Of a DNA stretch of 64,000 nt, positions 40,310-48,626 are shown one piece after another. How positions within the stretch are numbered: position 1 is the first letter of the stretch; every line of letters begins with the position of its first letter. Location of the stretch: positions 172,621 through 236,620 of the forward strand of contig NZ_JACLAL010000009.1 in the NCBI RefSeq assembly GCF_014280875.1, read 5' to 3'. A program made the position numbers and the translations under genes. This stretch comes from Paenirhizobium daejeonense (GTDB taxonomy: Bacteria > Pseudomonadota > Alphaproteobacteria > Rhizobiales > Rhizobiaceae). The notes beneath the pieces are model-generated. The model was not told the origin of the DNA. It did no database searches and saw nothing but the letters and a program-made list of their open reading frames with translations.

Positions 40310-43300
40310 TCAGGCTGTAGCCTCTTCCGTCTTGGTCGGCTTGCTTCGGGTGAAAAGCCGGTTCACGAGCACGAAGAACACCGGCACGAAGACGATGGCG
40401 AGCAGCGTTCCGGTAACGGTACCGAAGAACGTGGCAAAGCCGATCGCCTGACGCGCTCCGGCACCTGCACCACTTGAGAGAACCAGCGGAACGACGCCGA
40501 GACCGAAGGCAAGCGACGTCATCAGAATCGGGCGGAAGCGAAGCTTTGCCGCTTCGCAAACCGCTTCGAACGCCGACTCGCCAAGCTGCGACATCCGCTC
40601 GCGAGCGAACTCCACGATCATGATGCCGTTCTTGCCAGTCAGCCCCACCACCGTCAGCAAGCCCACCTGGAAGTACACGCCGTTCGACTGTCCGCCGATC
40701 TGGGCGCCGATAAGCGCACCCAGAATACCGACCGGCATGGCGAGAAGCACTGCGATCGGGATGGTCCAGCTTTCGTAGAGGGCTGCAAGGCACAGGAACA
40801 TGGTTGCCAGCGCGAGAGCATAGAGCGGAAGTGCCCCGGCACCTGCATCCTTTTCCTCCAATGAAAGACCCGTCCACTGCAGACTGAAGCCCGGCGGAAG
40901 CTTGCTGGCGAGGCTTTCCATTTCGACAAGGGCGTCACCGGACGAGAACCCGGGCGCGGACGAACCGTCAATCTGCATGGCTGGCAAGGCGTCGTAACGG
41001 CTGACCTGCTGCGGGCCGAAGACCCAGTCCTGCGTAGCAAAGGTGGAGAAGTCTACGAAATCCCCGTTCGAGTTCGGCACGCGCCACAACGCCAGATCTT
41101 CCGGTCCCGTGCGGGCCCAAGGCTCGCCCTGAACGTAGACTCGCTTCATCCGGCCTTGATAAAGGAAGTCGTTGACGTAGGAACTCGACCAGATCGTGGT
41201 GAGGAACGATCCGACATCCGACGCGCTCAGGCCGACGGCACCGGCTTTACCCCAGTCGATGTTGAGTTCGAACTGGGAGGCGTCTTCAACACCGTTGGGA
41301 CGAACGGCCATCAGCTTGTTGCTTTGTGCCGCCATGCCAAGCAGGGCGTTGCGTGCTTCCAACAGTTCTTCGTGGGTCTGGCCCGAGCGCGCCTGCAGGT
41401 ACCCCGAGAAGCCATTGGAGGTGCCGAGTTCCATAACGGCCGGCGGTACGATCGGCACGACAATGGCCTCGCGAATACCACCCATCAGCGGACCGAAAGC
41501 ACGGCCGGCGATAGCCTGAGCGGAGTTTTCAGCCCCCTTGCGCTCTTCCCAGTCCTTGAGCCTGATGAACATCATGCCCATGTTCTGGCCCTGACCGGCG
41601 AAGGAGAAGCCGTTTACGGAGAATACGGCTTCGACATTGTTGGCTTCCGCACCCAGAAAGTAGCCTTCAACCCGGCGCAATAGCTTATCGGTGTTTTCAG
41701 CGGTGCCGCCCGACGGAGCCTGGATGATCGCGAACAGCGTCCCCTGATCTTCGTCGGGAAGGAAGGAGGTTGGCGTGCGCTGATAGAGGCCGACCATGGC
41801 TGCCACCAGAACCAGATAGACGATAACCATGCGCACCGGGCGGCGGGCCGTGACCCGCACGATGCTGCCATAAACGGCAGTTATCCTGGAGAAGTAATGC
41901 TCGAACCAGTTGCCGAACTTCTTCCCCCAACCCTTATCGTTCTCAGGGGAATGAGCCTTGAGCATGGTCGCGCAAAGCGCCGGCGTGAAAATCAACGCAA
42001 CGAGAACCGATAGCGCCATAGCGGAAACGATGGTGACGGAGAACTGCTTGTACATTTCCCCTGTCGAACCGCCGAAGAAAGCCATCGGCACGAAAACGGC
42101 CGAAACCACCATGGCGATACCGATGAGAGCTCCGGAGATTTCGCCCATCGACTTCTTCGTCGCTGCGACAGGATCGAGATGCTCGTCGCGCATGATACGC
42201 TCGACGTTCTCCACCACCACGATCGCATCGTCCACCAGGAGGCCGATAGCTAGAACCATGGCAAGCATGGTCAGCGTGTTGATAGTGAACCCGAGGGCGG
42301 CCATGATGCCGAAGGTGCCGAGAAGCACCACCGGCACGGCGAGCGTCGGGATCAGTGTTGCTCGGAAATTATGCAGGAAGAGCAGCATAACCAGAACGAC
42401 GAGTACGATGGCCTCGATGAGGGTGTGGATGACAGCCTCGATCGAGAGGGTGACGAACGGTGTGGTGTCATAAGGAATGACGTAGCTCACCCCGGCCGGC
42501 AGGAATTCCGCCAGATCGGCTACCTTCGCCTTGACCAGTTCCGCCGTCTCGAGCGCATTTGCACCGGAGGCAAGCTGGATCGCCATACCCGACGCGGCCT
42601 TGCCGTTGTAGAAGCTCGAGATTTCGTAGTTCTCGGCGCCAAGTTCCGCGCGGGCTACATCACGCAGAAGTACAAGCCCGCCATCCGTATCGGCGCGCAG
42701 CACGATCCGCTCGAAATCTTCGGGCGTCTTGAGCAATGACTGGGCGGTAACAGTCGCATTCAGCTGCTGACCTTGCGGTGCGGGCATCGCCCCAAAACTG
42801 CCCGCCGAAATCTGCGCATTCTGGGCCTTGATTGCAGAAACAACCGCATCAGCCGAAAGATCGTAATATTTCAGCTTCTGCGGATCGAGCCATATACGCA
42901 TCGCGTATTCGGAACCGAACACCTCGACCTTACCGACGCCGGAAAGGCGCGAGATGGGCTCAACCATGTAAGAGTTCAGATAGTCGGCGAGGTCGATTGC
43001 GGTACGCGAACCGTCCTCCGAAATCAGACCGACAACCATCAGGTAACCAGTCGCTGACTTTTCCACGGTGACACCCTGGCGGGTAACTGCCTCCGGGAGG
43101 TTTGCCTCGGCCTGGCTAAGCTTGTTCTGCACCTGCACCTGAGCGATGTCGGGATCTGTCCCCAGCGTGAAGGTCAGCGTTATCGTCGCTCGGCCAGTCG
43201 AAGTGGTCGAGGAGTTGATATAGCGCAGCCCGTCCAGGCCGGTCATATCCTTTTCGATGATCTGCACGACGGTATCGGCTACGGTCTCTGCCGAGGCTCC

Positions 43301-43450
43301 GGGATAGGTCGCGCCGATGACGATGGACGGTCCGGCAATCGAGGGATATTGCGAGATGGGCAGCCTAAGGATGGAAAGCACCCCGAGACCCATGATGATG
43401 ATCGCGATGACCCATGCGAAGATGGGGCGATCGATGAAGAAACGCGCCAT
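40310..43450 (-). CDS. RND multidrug efflux transporter (AcrB/MexB/BepE-like, HAE1 family)
   Basis: A 1046-residue inner-membrane proton/drug antiporter. The N-terminus (ARFFIDRPIFAWVIAIIIMGLGVLSILRLPISQYPSIAGPSI) and GLDGLRYINSSTTSTGRATITLTF are canonical. Twelve membrane segments in two halves and two periplasmic loops fit the family. TM4 carries the proton-relay aspartates in VLAIGLLVDDAIVVVENVERIM. The length is normal. It begins 2 bases after the adaptor stop and forms a tripartite pump with it; no outer-membrane factor gene is in the window. IfeAB of Agrobacterium and BepDE of Brucella are comparable. Confidence 0.95.
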   Translation of the reverse strand: MARFFIDRPIFAWVIAIIIMGLGVLSILRLPISQYPSIAGPSIVIGATYPGASAETVADTVVQIIEKDMTGLDGLRYINSSTTSTGRATITLTFTLGTDPDIAQVQVQNKLSQAEANLPEAVTRQGVTVEKSATGYLMVVGLISEDGSRTAIDLADYLNSYMVEPISRLSGVGKVEVFGSEYAMRIWLDPQKLKYYDLSADAVVSAIKAQNAQISAGSFGAMPAPQGQQLNATVTAQSLLKTPEDFERIVLRADTDGGLVLLRDVARAELGAENYEISSFYNGKAASGMAIQLASGANALETAELVKAKVADLAEFLPAGVSYVIPYDTTPFVTLSIEAVIHTLIEAIVLVVLVMLLFLHNFRATLIPTLAVPVVLLGTFGIMAALGFTINTLTMLAMVLAIGLLVDDAIVVVENVERIMRDEHLDPVAATKKSMGEISGALIGIAMVVSAVFVPMAFFGGSTGEMYKQFSVTIVSAMALSVLVALIFTPALCATMLKAHSPENDKGWGKKFGNWFEHYFSRITAVYGSIVRVTARRPVRMVIVYLVLVAAMVGLYQRTPTSFLPDEDQGTLFAIIQAPSGGTAENTDKLLRRVEGYFLGAEANNVEAVFSVNGFSFAGQGQNMGMMFIRLKDWEERKGAENSAQAIAGRAFGPLMGGIREAIVVPIVPPAVMELGTSNGFSGYLQARSGQTHEELLEARNALLGMAAQSNKLMAVRPNGVEDASQFELNIDWGKAGAVGLSASDVGSFLTTIWSSSYVNDFLYQGRMKRVYVQGEPWARTGPEDLALWRVPNSNGDFVDFSTFATQDWVFGPQQVSRYDALPAMQIDGSSAPGFSSGDALVEMESLASKLPPGFSLQWTGLSLEEKDAGAGALPLYALALATMFLCLAALYESWTIPIAVLLAMPVGILGALIGAQIGGQSNGVYFQVGLLTVVGLTGKNGIMIVEFARERMSQLGESAFEAVCEAAKLRFRPILMTSLAFGLGVVPLVLSSGAGAGARQAIGFATFFGTVTGTLLAIVFVPVFFVLVNRLFTRSKPTKTEEATA

Positions 43451-43452
43451 CC

Positions 43453-44601
43453 TCAGTTGCTCCCGCCCGCAGCCTGCTGTTCACCCGCTGGCTCTTCGGC
43501 AATCTGTACAGCCGCACCGGGTGCGATCTTCTGGAAGCCAGAAGTGATGAGCTGGTCTCCAGCCTTCAAACCACCATTGGTGACCCAGACATTGCCGGAA
43601 CCGGTCACGATGGAAAGCGTGCGCACAGCAACCTTGCCGTCCTCTACCACCCAAGCGAAGGCATCGCCCTTGGCGTTGCGCATGACCGCACTTTGCGGAA
43701 CAAGAACAGCATCCTTAGCAGTGTCCTGCGGCAACTCGACTTCGACATAAAGACCCGGCAACAGCAGCTGATCGGGGTTGGCGAATGTGATGCGCAATGT
43801 GACCATGCCTGTGGTCGGCTCGACCTGCGGCTCGGCGGCCTTGAGATCGCCCTTCAGGGCATAGGTTTCACCATTCGGCAGTATCATAGACGCAATGCCC
43901 GAAACACGCACCGAATCCGATTTGTGCACGGCGTTCCAGCGTAGGAGATCGGTGGCCGACTGCGTGACATCGACATAAATCGGATCGAGCGCACGGATCG
44001 TGGTGAGCGCGGTCGTCTGCTGGGCGGCGACAAGCGCGCCGGGCGTCGTCTGGGAGAAGCCGATCACCCCGGCGATTGGAGCTCGGACAATGGTCCGGTC
44101 GAGATCGATTTCCGCCGTCGTCAGTCCAGCGCGCGCAACCTGGAGCGCTGCTTCGGCCTTGCTCCGCTCTGCGAGCTTAGTGTCGCGGTTAGATGCGGTA
44201 CCGCTCTTGTTGGCGAAAAGCTCTTCTGCACGGCGGGCCTCGATCACGGCGAGATCGTAGTTTGCCTGCGCCTGCGCCACAGCCGCCTTGGCCGATGCGA
44301 CGGCAGCGACATAAGTTTCGTCCTCTATCTTGTAGAGCGGCTGGCCTGCTTCGACGCGCGCGCCTTCCTCGAATTGCCGGTCACGGATAATGCCCGAAAC
44401 CTGCGGGCGAACTTCCGCGACCGTCGAAGCCTTGACGCGGCCCGGCAAGCGGGCAGTCAGGGTGAAATCCTCGACCTTCACCTTTTCGACAGTGACCGAA
44501 GGCAAGGGCTGCTGCTGGGCGTAACCCGCGACAGGCAGGGTGCCGATCAGAGCAGCAAGCGCGACGCCGCGTCCGATCGTCCATATGGGATTACTAGACA
44601 T
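43453..44601 (-). CDS. RND efflux periplasmic adaptor (AcrA/MexA/BepD-like)
   Basis: A 382-residue membrane-fusion protein. A signal sequence (ALAALIGTLPVAGYAQQ) is followed by the lipoyl half-motif RPQVSGIIRDRQFEEGARVEAGQPLYKIED, a coiled coil (AVAQAQANYDLAVIEARRAEELFANKSGTASNRDTKLAERSKAEAALQVA), APIAGVIGFSQTTPGALV and a C-terminal membrane-proximal domain. No lipoprotein cysteine is evident at the cleavage site. It is the first gene of the efflux operon; the palindrome at 44928 lies about 330 bases upstream. Confidence 0.92.
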   Translation of the reverse strand: MSSNPIWTIGRGVALAALIGTLPVAGYAQQQPLPSVTVEKVKVEDFTLTARLPGRVKASTVAEVRPQVSGIIRDRQFEEGARVEAGQPLYKIEDETYVAAVASAKAAVAQAQANYDLAVIEARRAEELFANKSGTASNRDTKLAERSKAEAALQVARAGLTTAEIDLDRTIVRAPIAGVIGFSQTTPGALVAAQQTTALTTIRALDPIYVDVTQSATDLLRWNAVHKSDSVRVSGIASMILPNGETYALKGDLKAAEPQVEPTTGMVTLRITFANPDQLLLPGLYVEVELPQDTAKDAVLVPQSAVMRNAKGDAFAWVVEDGKVAVRTLSIVTGSGNVWVTNGGLKAGDQLITSGFQKIAPGAAVQIAEEPAGEQQAAGGSN

Positions 44602-45048
44602 GTCTAACCTTTCTCTAGGAAATCTATTCGCGGGGTGGCCATGCGTGCTGGCTCTTCTTGTGGCCGTTCAGTCATGAACACCTTTTCAGTAGCGGCTGGT
44701 TCGACCCGGCATATGATCCTGCTTCTAAAAAAGCTGCGTTTCGGCGCTGCCATGGCGAGAACCCGCATTTTACCATGGAAATGCTCGCCATTGAGAAGTC
44801 CTTTCACCCGTGAGGAAGCAGCCCTCTCTTGCCGAGGGACGAGGGAAACGGTGCAATAACAAACCCCGGACATGACCGTAAATCATTCACAGCCCTCGCT
44901 CATGTTCAAGGGCAGGCATCAATAATATACATACGTAACGTTTGTAAAGGTGAAATTTTACGATTGCACGATCCGCGAAACCGGCATGAGCATGCGGAAC
45001 GACAGCCATTGTTATAACCGGCGACATATCGATTACGGCCTTATCGGC
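44602..45048. other. Long upstream region of the efflux operon
   Basis: About 450 bases without a supported gene. It contains the TetR-type operator at 44928-44946; a small minus-strand frame (44604-44873) lacks any protein signature. If the operator marks the promoter, the efflux mRNA has a leader of roughly 300 bases. Confidence 0.5.
44928..44946. promoter_or_regulatory. TetR-type operator upstream of the efflux operon
   Basis: TACATACG (44928-44935) and CGTTTGTA (44939-44946) are inverted halves with one mismatch around TAA. It matches the core of the 37851-37889 palindrome in 17 of 19 bases. Confidence 0.65.
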
Positions 45049-45777
45049 TCAGGTAAGATCCGGCTCGTCCGTCGGCTCGATCTGTTCGTCCGGTATCTCC
45101 CCTGTCTCTTCCAGCGGTTCGCCTTCCACATCATCGACACGGCGGCTGAGTAAGCCCGCATCCTCTAGTGCCTCGATATCCGGCAAATCACGGAGGGTCT
45201 CGAAACCATAAGCGGAGAGAAAATGCTTTGTTGTGACATAGGTATAAGGTGCTCCGGCCGTCGGAGAGCGCGGTCCGGAGGCAATGAAGCCAGCGCCGCG
45301 CAGGGCACTGATCGTATCACGCGAGATTTCCTTGCCGAATATCTTGCTGAGTTCCGCGCGTGTGACCGGCTGGAAATACCCCACCGCCATCAACACCATC
45401 GCTTCGGTTTCTGAAAGCGCAGAAGCGACAGACCGTGCTGGCACCGAGGAAGCGCGAATTGTATCGGCATACCGCGGTCGAGTGCGATGCTGCCAGCCTC
45501 CAGCGACATAGACGAGTTCGTAAGGCCTGCTGCGCAGTTCCTCTTGCAAGTCGTCGATCAGAAGATCGATACTGCAATCTCTTCCCACCACTCTTGCAAG
45601 CGTTTCCCGCGCAACTGGTTCAGCAGATGCGAAGATCACCGCCTCGACCCGCAACATCCATTCGCGCCAGCGCAGATCCTGCGGCAGCTCCTCCAGCTCG
45701 CGGTCGAGCAGCACCTCGTCCCTTGCCCTCGTACGGCCGCGCCCCTGTGCGGATTTGGCTACGTTCGATCCCGCCAT
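45049..45777 (-). CDS. ScpB-like segregation protein, plasmid type
   Basis: A 242-residue protein. The region LEELPQDLRWREWMLRVEAVIFASAEPVARETLARVVG and ALSETEAMVLMAVGYFQPVTRAELSKIFGKEISRDTISALRGAGFIASGPRSPTAGAPYTYVTTKHFL gives the two winged helices of ScpB, the kleisin-associated SMC partner. The start at 45777 (MAGSNVAKS) is preferred because further upstream the frame overlaps the DUF1403 gene. The C-terminus is long and acidic. No smc or scpA gene is nearby. It lies one base downstream of the DUF1403 gene and near repABC, so a role in replicon segregation is inferred. Confidence 0.82.
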   Translation of the reverse strand: MAGSNVAKSAQGRGRTRARDEVLLDRELEELPQDLRWREWMLRVEAVIFASAEPVARETLARVVGRDCSIDLLIDDLQEELRSRPYELVYVAGGWQHRTRPRYADTIRASSVPARSVASALSETEAMVLMAVGYFQPVTRAELSKIFGKEISRDTISALRGAGFIASGPRSPTAGAPYTYVTTKHFLSAYGFETLRDLPDIEALEDAGLLSRRVDDVEGEPLEETGEIPDEQIEPTDEPDLT

Positions 45778-45778
45778 C

Positions 45779-46732
45779 TTACAACCCGTAGAGACGAAAT
45801 GAGGATCGCCCAGAGAGTTCGCGAACAGCCTCGAAACTCTCAAGGCGCTCGAACAATCTGGTGCTCGCCCAGCGCGAAAGGTTCGTGCCCGACGAGGAAG
45901 CAGCAACAGCATCCTCATCGAGCAGCTTCCTGATAACGGCGTCGCCACCTTTGGTTCGAACCTTCGGAGCAGCGGCAAGAAGCCGGTCAGCGCGGCGGGC
46001 GATATCGCTAGCCACCCTCAAAGACCCGCAAATTGCGTCGACGAGAGCAAGACAGACCGCGCGACCAAAAGCCTCATCGCCGGGCCGAACACGCCCCCTG
46101 CCTCCGATGGTCCGGAATGCAGGGCCATAGCGCTCAGCCATCAGCAAAGGCACGGGACGCTCCCATTTCAGCCTTGCAGCGACCAGCCAGTCCGCCAACC
46201 ACCAGGCAAGTATTTCCGCGCGAGGATGCTGAGCGCAGATTGCCGTCACTAATCCGGCCACGGCGAAGGGAACGGCTCGACCGGATTGCAACGCATCATC
46301 GAAAAGGTCGACGCAACGGAGAAGCCGCTCATCGGAGGGAAGGCCCAGCTGTCCAACGATTTCGGCAATAACCTTCGAAGTGACTCCACCTCTCTGGCCG
46401 GCCAACCTCTTGAAGGCAAGAAACACCTTTCCAGCAGGCCCCGGATCATCCCCGGCTGAAGTCAGCAATACGGCATCGCGCAGGTCGCCTTCAGCCTCCC
46501 TTCTCCCCATCAGCCTCACCGTCTCGACAGCGCATGACAACGCCTGACGGTTTCGCCAGCATCCCGACCACACGGGTTGGAATCGAATGAGATCATCGAT
46601 TGTTTTCAAGGCGATACCGGCGGAAAACGCTGCGTCCGACTCGATCGCCTCACCCCCGCGCGACGTCGCCCACGCCGGAAGATGGAATGACACGGGGAAA
46701 GCGGAATTGGGTAGAGCCGGCAACGAATCCAT
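45779..46732 (-). CDS. DUF1403 family protein
   Basis: A 317-residue protein with alanine/leucine-rich helical character. It begins FHLPAWATSRGGEAIESDAAFSAGIALKTIDDLIRFQPVWSGCWRNRQALSCAVETVRLMGRREAEGDLRDAVLLTSAGDDPGPAGKVFLAFKRLAG split over the first third; this pattern is the DUF1403 family, which I recognise from rhizobial plasmids beside ScpB and an integrase. No catalytic motif is visible and the function is unknown. It is followed immediately by scpB and is presumably cotranscribed with it. Confidence 0.75.
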   Translation of the reverse strand: MDSLPALPNSAFPVSFHLPAWATSRGGEAIESDAAFSAGIALKTIDDLIRFQPVWSGCWRNRQALSCAVETVRLMGRREAEGDLRDAVLLTSAGDDPGPAGKVFLAFKRLAGQRGGVTSKVIAEIVGQLGLPSDERLLRCVDLFDDALQSGRAVPFAVAGLVTAICAQHPRAEILAWWLADWLVAARLKWERPVPLLMAERYGPAFRTIGGRGRVRPGDEAFGRAVCLALVDAICGSLRVASDIARRADRLLAAAPKVRTKGGDAVIRKLLDEDAVAASSSGTNLSRWASTRLFERLESFEAVRELSGRSSFRLYGL

Positions 46733-47362
46733 GAAGGAAAGGCTACACCGAACGCGCGGTTAATATCAATTATTTTCGTTAAACCGCACGGTTCGTAATC
46801 ATCTATTTATGATCGATAATGTTGCATTATCAGTCTTATGTCTCTATTTATGAAAATGAGCAGGAAGCGGTAGCGAAAAGTTTGTTTCGTCGAACAGAAT
46901 GATCGCAAGCGCATTTTGGCACGACTAGATCTGCGTAAGACGATCTCTTTTTAGGAGCCGTTCTATAGCCGTTGAACCTGCTCATCCAACCGAGCTGTTC
47001 GCTCGGCCCCCCGTGATCCCTTGAGGGAAACTCCTCACGAGTAACAAGGCTTTAAGCCTTGAGCACCGTTCCACGAACCGATGGTAGGCCGTAGACGTCT
47101 CAACCGCGAGCATTGACCCATATGAGGATATGGCAACGCCTTACCTTGATATTCATGCAACCACGCTGTGGTTGAACAAACCGCTCGGGAGTTCCAGGCA
47201 ATCCGGTCTCACGTTTGCCGATTGCTCCGAGAATGAGTAGGACTGCCCCAAACGCCAATCAACTTGTCACTCTTGGCGTCACGCCTTAATCTGAAGCAAA
47301 TCACCTGCCCCGCGTGCGGGGAACAAGCAGTCTGCGGCCCCTGGGACGCGCGGCAACACAAA
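46733..47362. other. Non-coding, hairpin-dense region
   Basis: About 630 bases with no supported protein. The left part (46750-46870) is AT-rich and probably holds the DUF1403 promoter. The middle (46990-47174) contains five short perfect stem-loops in 185 bases. A further CCCCGC/GCGGGG hairpin is near 47308-47321, just before the recombinase gene. Confidence 0.6.
46990..47174. ncRNA. Candidate structured RNA or recombination site (five stem-loops)
   Basis: CCGAGC/GCTCGG (46990-47006), CGTGA/TCACG enclosing CCCT/AGGG (47012-47039), CAAGGCTT/AAGCCTTG with a one-base centre (47045-47061), CCATAT/ATATGG (47118-47133) and CAACCAC/GTGGTTG (47158-47174) are all perfect. Density and order suggest a folded RNA, a recombinase target or the non-coding end of a lost mobile element. 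Strand and boundaries are unknown. Confidence 0.35.
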
Positions 47363-48475
47363 ATGGTCCGAATGGAAAACTCGAACAAAGACCATCCCCT
47401 CCCCTCTCCGGCTGCTATGAGCGCACCTGAAGCAGGGTCTGTTTCCGACCTGCCGGCGGCGGTAGAGCTTACCTCGCCGGGTATTCTATCGTCGCATCTG
47501 GAGCAGTTGACGGAACGAGCCCGCACCTATGTCGACGCGGCGAGTTCTGCGAATACCCGTCGCGCCTATTCGTCGGACTGGAAGCATTTTTCGGCATGGT
47601 GCCGCAGACAGGGGCTCGCGCTGCTGCCACCCAGCCCACAGGTTGTCGGCCTTTACATAACCGCCTGCGCGTCTGGTACTGTCGAACGTGGCGCCAAGCC
47701 GAACTCGGTCTCGACGATTGAAAGACGGCTCTCCTCGCTCAGCTGGAACTACACGCAGCGCGGTCTCTCTCTCGACCGCAAGGACCGGCACATCGCCACG
47801 GTTCTCGTCGGCATTCGCAACACCCACGCGGCACCACCCCGGCAGAAGGAAGCAATCCTCCCGGAAGACATCATCGCTATGCTGGAGACCCTCGACCGCG
47901 GTACGTTGAGGGGATTGCGCGACCGCGCCATGCTCTTGCTGGGCTTCGCCGGCGGTCTGCGACGCTCCGAAATCGTCGGCCTCGATCTCGGACGCGACCA
48001 GACGGAAGATGGCAAGGGCTGGATCGAAATTCTTGACAAGGGAATGCTCGTCACGTTGCGCGGCAAGACCGGCTGGCGAGAGGTTGAAGTCGGCCGCGGT
48101 TCCGCCGACACCACCTGTCCGATCGCCGCAATAGAAACCTGGATCAAGTTTGCGCGGCTGGCGAAGGGCCCCCTCTTTCGTCGGGTGACAGGACAGGGAA
48201 AATCCGTTGGCGCCGATCGCCTCAACGACCAGGAAGTTGCCCGGTTGGTAAAGAGAACGGCGATGGCCGCCGGTGTTCGCGGCGATCTTTCCGAGGCCGA
48301 ACGCCTGCAGAAATTCGCCGGCCATTCCCTTCGTGCCGGCTTGGCCTCCTCCGCCGAAGTTGATGAACGCTATGTCCAGAAACAGCTCGGTCATGCGTCC
48401 GCAGAAATGACCCGGCGTTATCAGCGCCGGCGCGATCGATTCCGCATCAACCTCACGAAAGCCGCAGGTCTCTGA
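47363..48475 (+). CDS. Tyrosine-type site-specific recombinase
   Basis: A 370-residue integrase/XerC-like enzyme. The N-terminal SAM-like core-binding domain is TRRAYSSDWKHFSAWCRRQGLALLPPSPQVVGLYI. The catalytic set is seen in order: Arg in AGGLRRSEIVGL, Lys in LRGKTGW, HxxR in GHSLRAGLASS, His in QLGHASAEMT and the nucleophile Tyr in TRRYQRR. Starts at 47363 and 47372 lack a good ribosome binding site; the frame is open to 47264. It may resolve plasmid multimers together with the neighbouring DUF1403/ScpB genes; that role is inferred from location. Confidence 0.87.
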   Translation: MVRMENSNKDHPLPSPAAMSAPEAGSVSDLPAAVELTSPGILSSHLEQLTERARTYVDAASSANTRRAYSSDWKHFSAWCRRQGLALLPPSPQVVGLYITACASGTVERGAKPNSVSTIERRLSSLSWNYTQRGLSLDRKDRHIATVLVGIRNTHAAPPRQKEAILPEDIIAMLETLDRGTLRGLRDRAMLLLGFAGGLRRSEIVGLDLGRDQTEDGKGWIEILDKGMLVTLRGKTGWREVEVGRGSADTTCPIAAIETWIKFARLAKGPLFRRVTGQGKSVGADRLNDQEVARLVKRTAMAAGVRGDLSEAERLQKFAGHSLRAGLASSAEVDERYVQKQLGHASAEMTRRYQRRRDRFRINLTKAAGL

Positions 48476-48626
48476 TCCCTCATCACGACTCTCTCGCAAG
48501 CGTTTCTCGTCCATCGTTAGCTCCCGGAGCACTCTGCCAATGCCGTGTCTCCCAAAATCTTGATGTTGTAACACACCACGTTTCCTCCTCATCCGGAACG
48601 CGTCGGCCACTCTCTAAGCGACATGC

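Noticed and set aside
44604..44873. 89-codon minus-strand frame in the efflux operon leader
   Set aside because: Composition and lack of start signals suggest chance; no family pattern.
46733..47362. Group II intron or known riboswitch in the hairpin-rich region
   Set aside because: I could not find a domain V-like hairpin or any known riboswitch core; the stems are short and independent.
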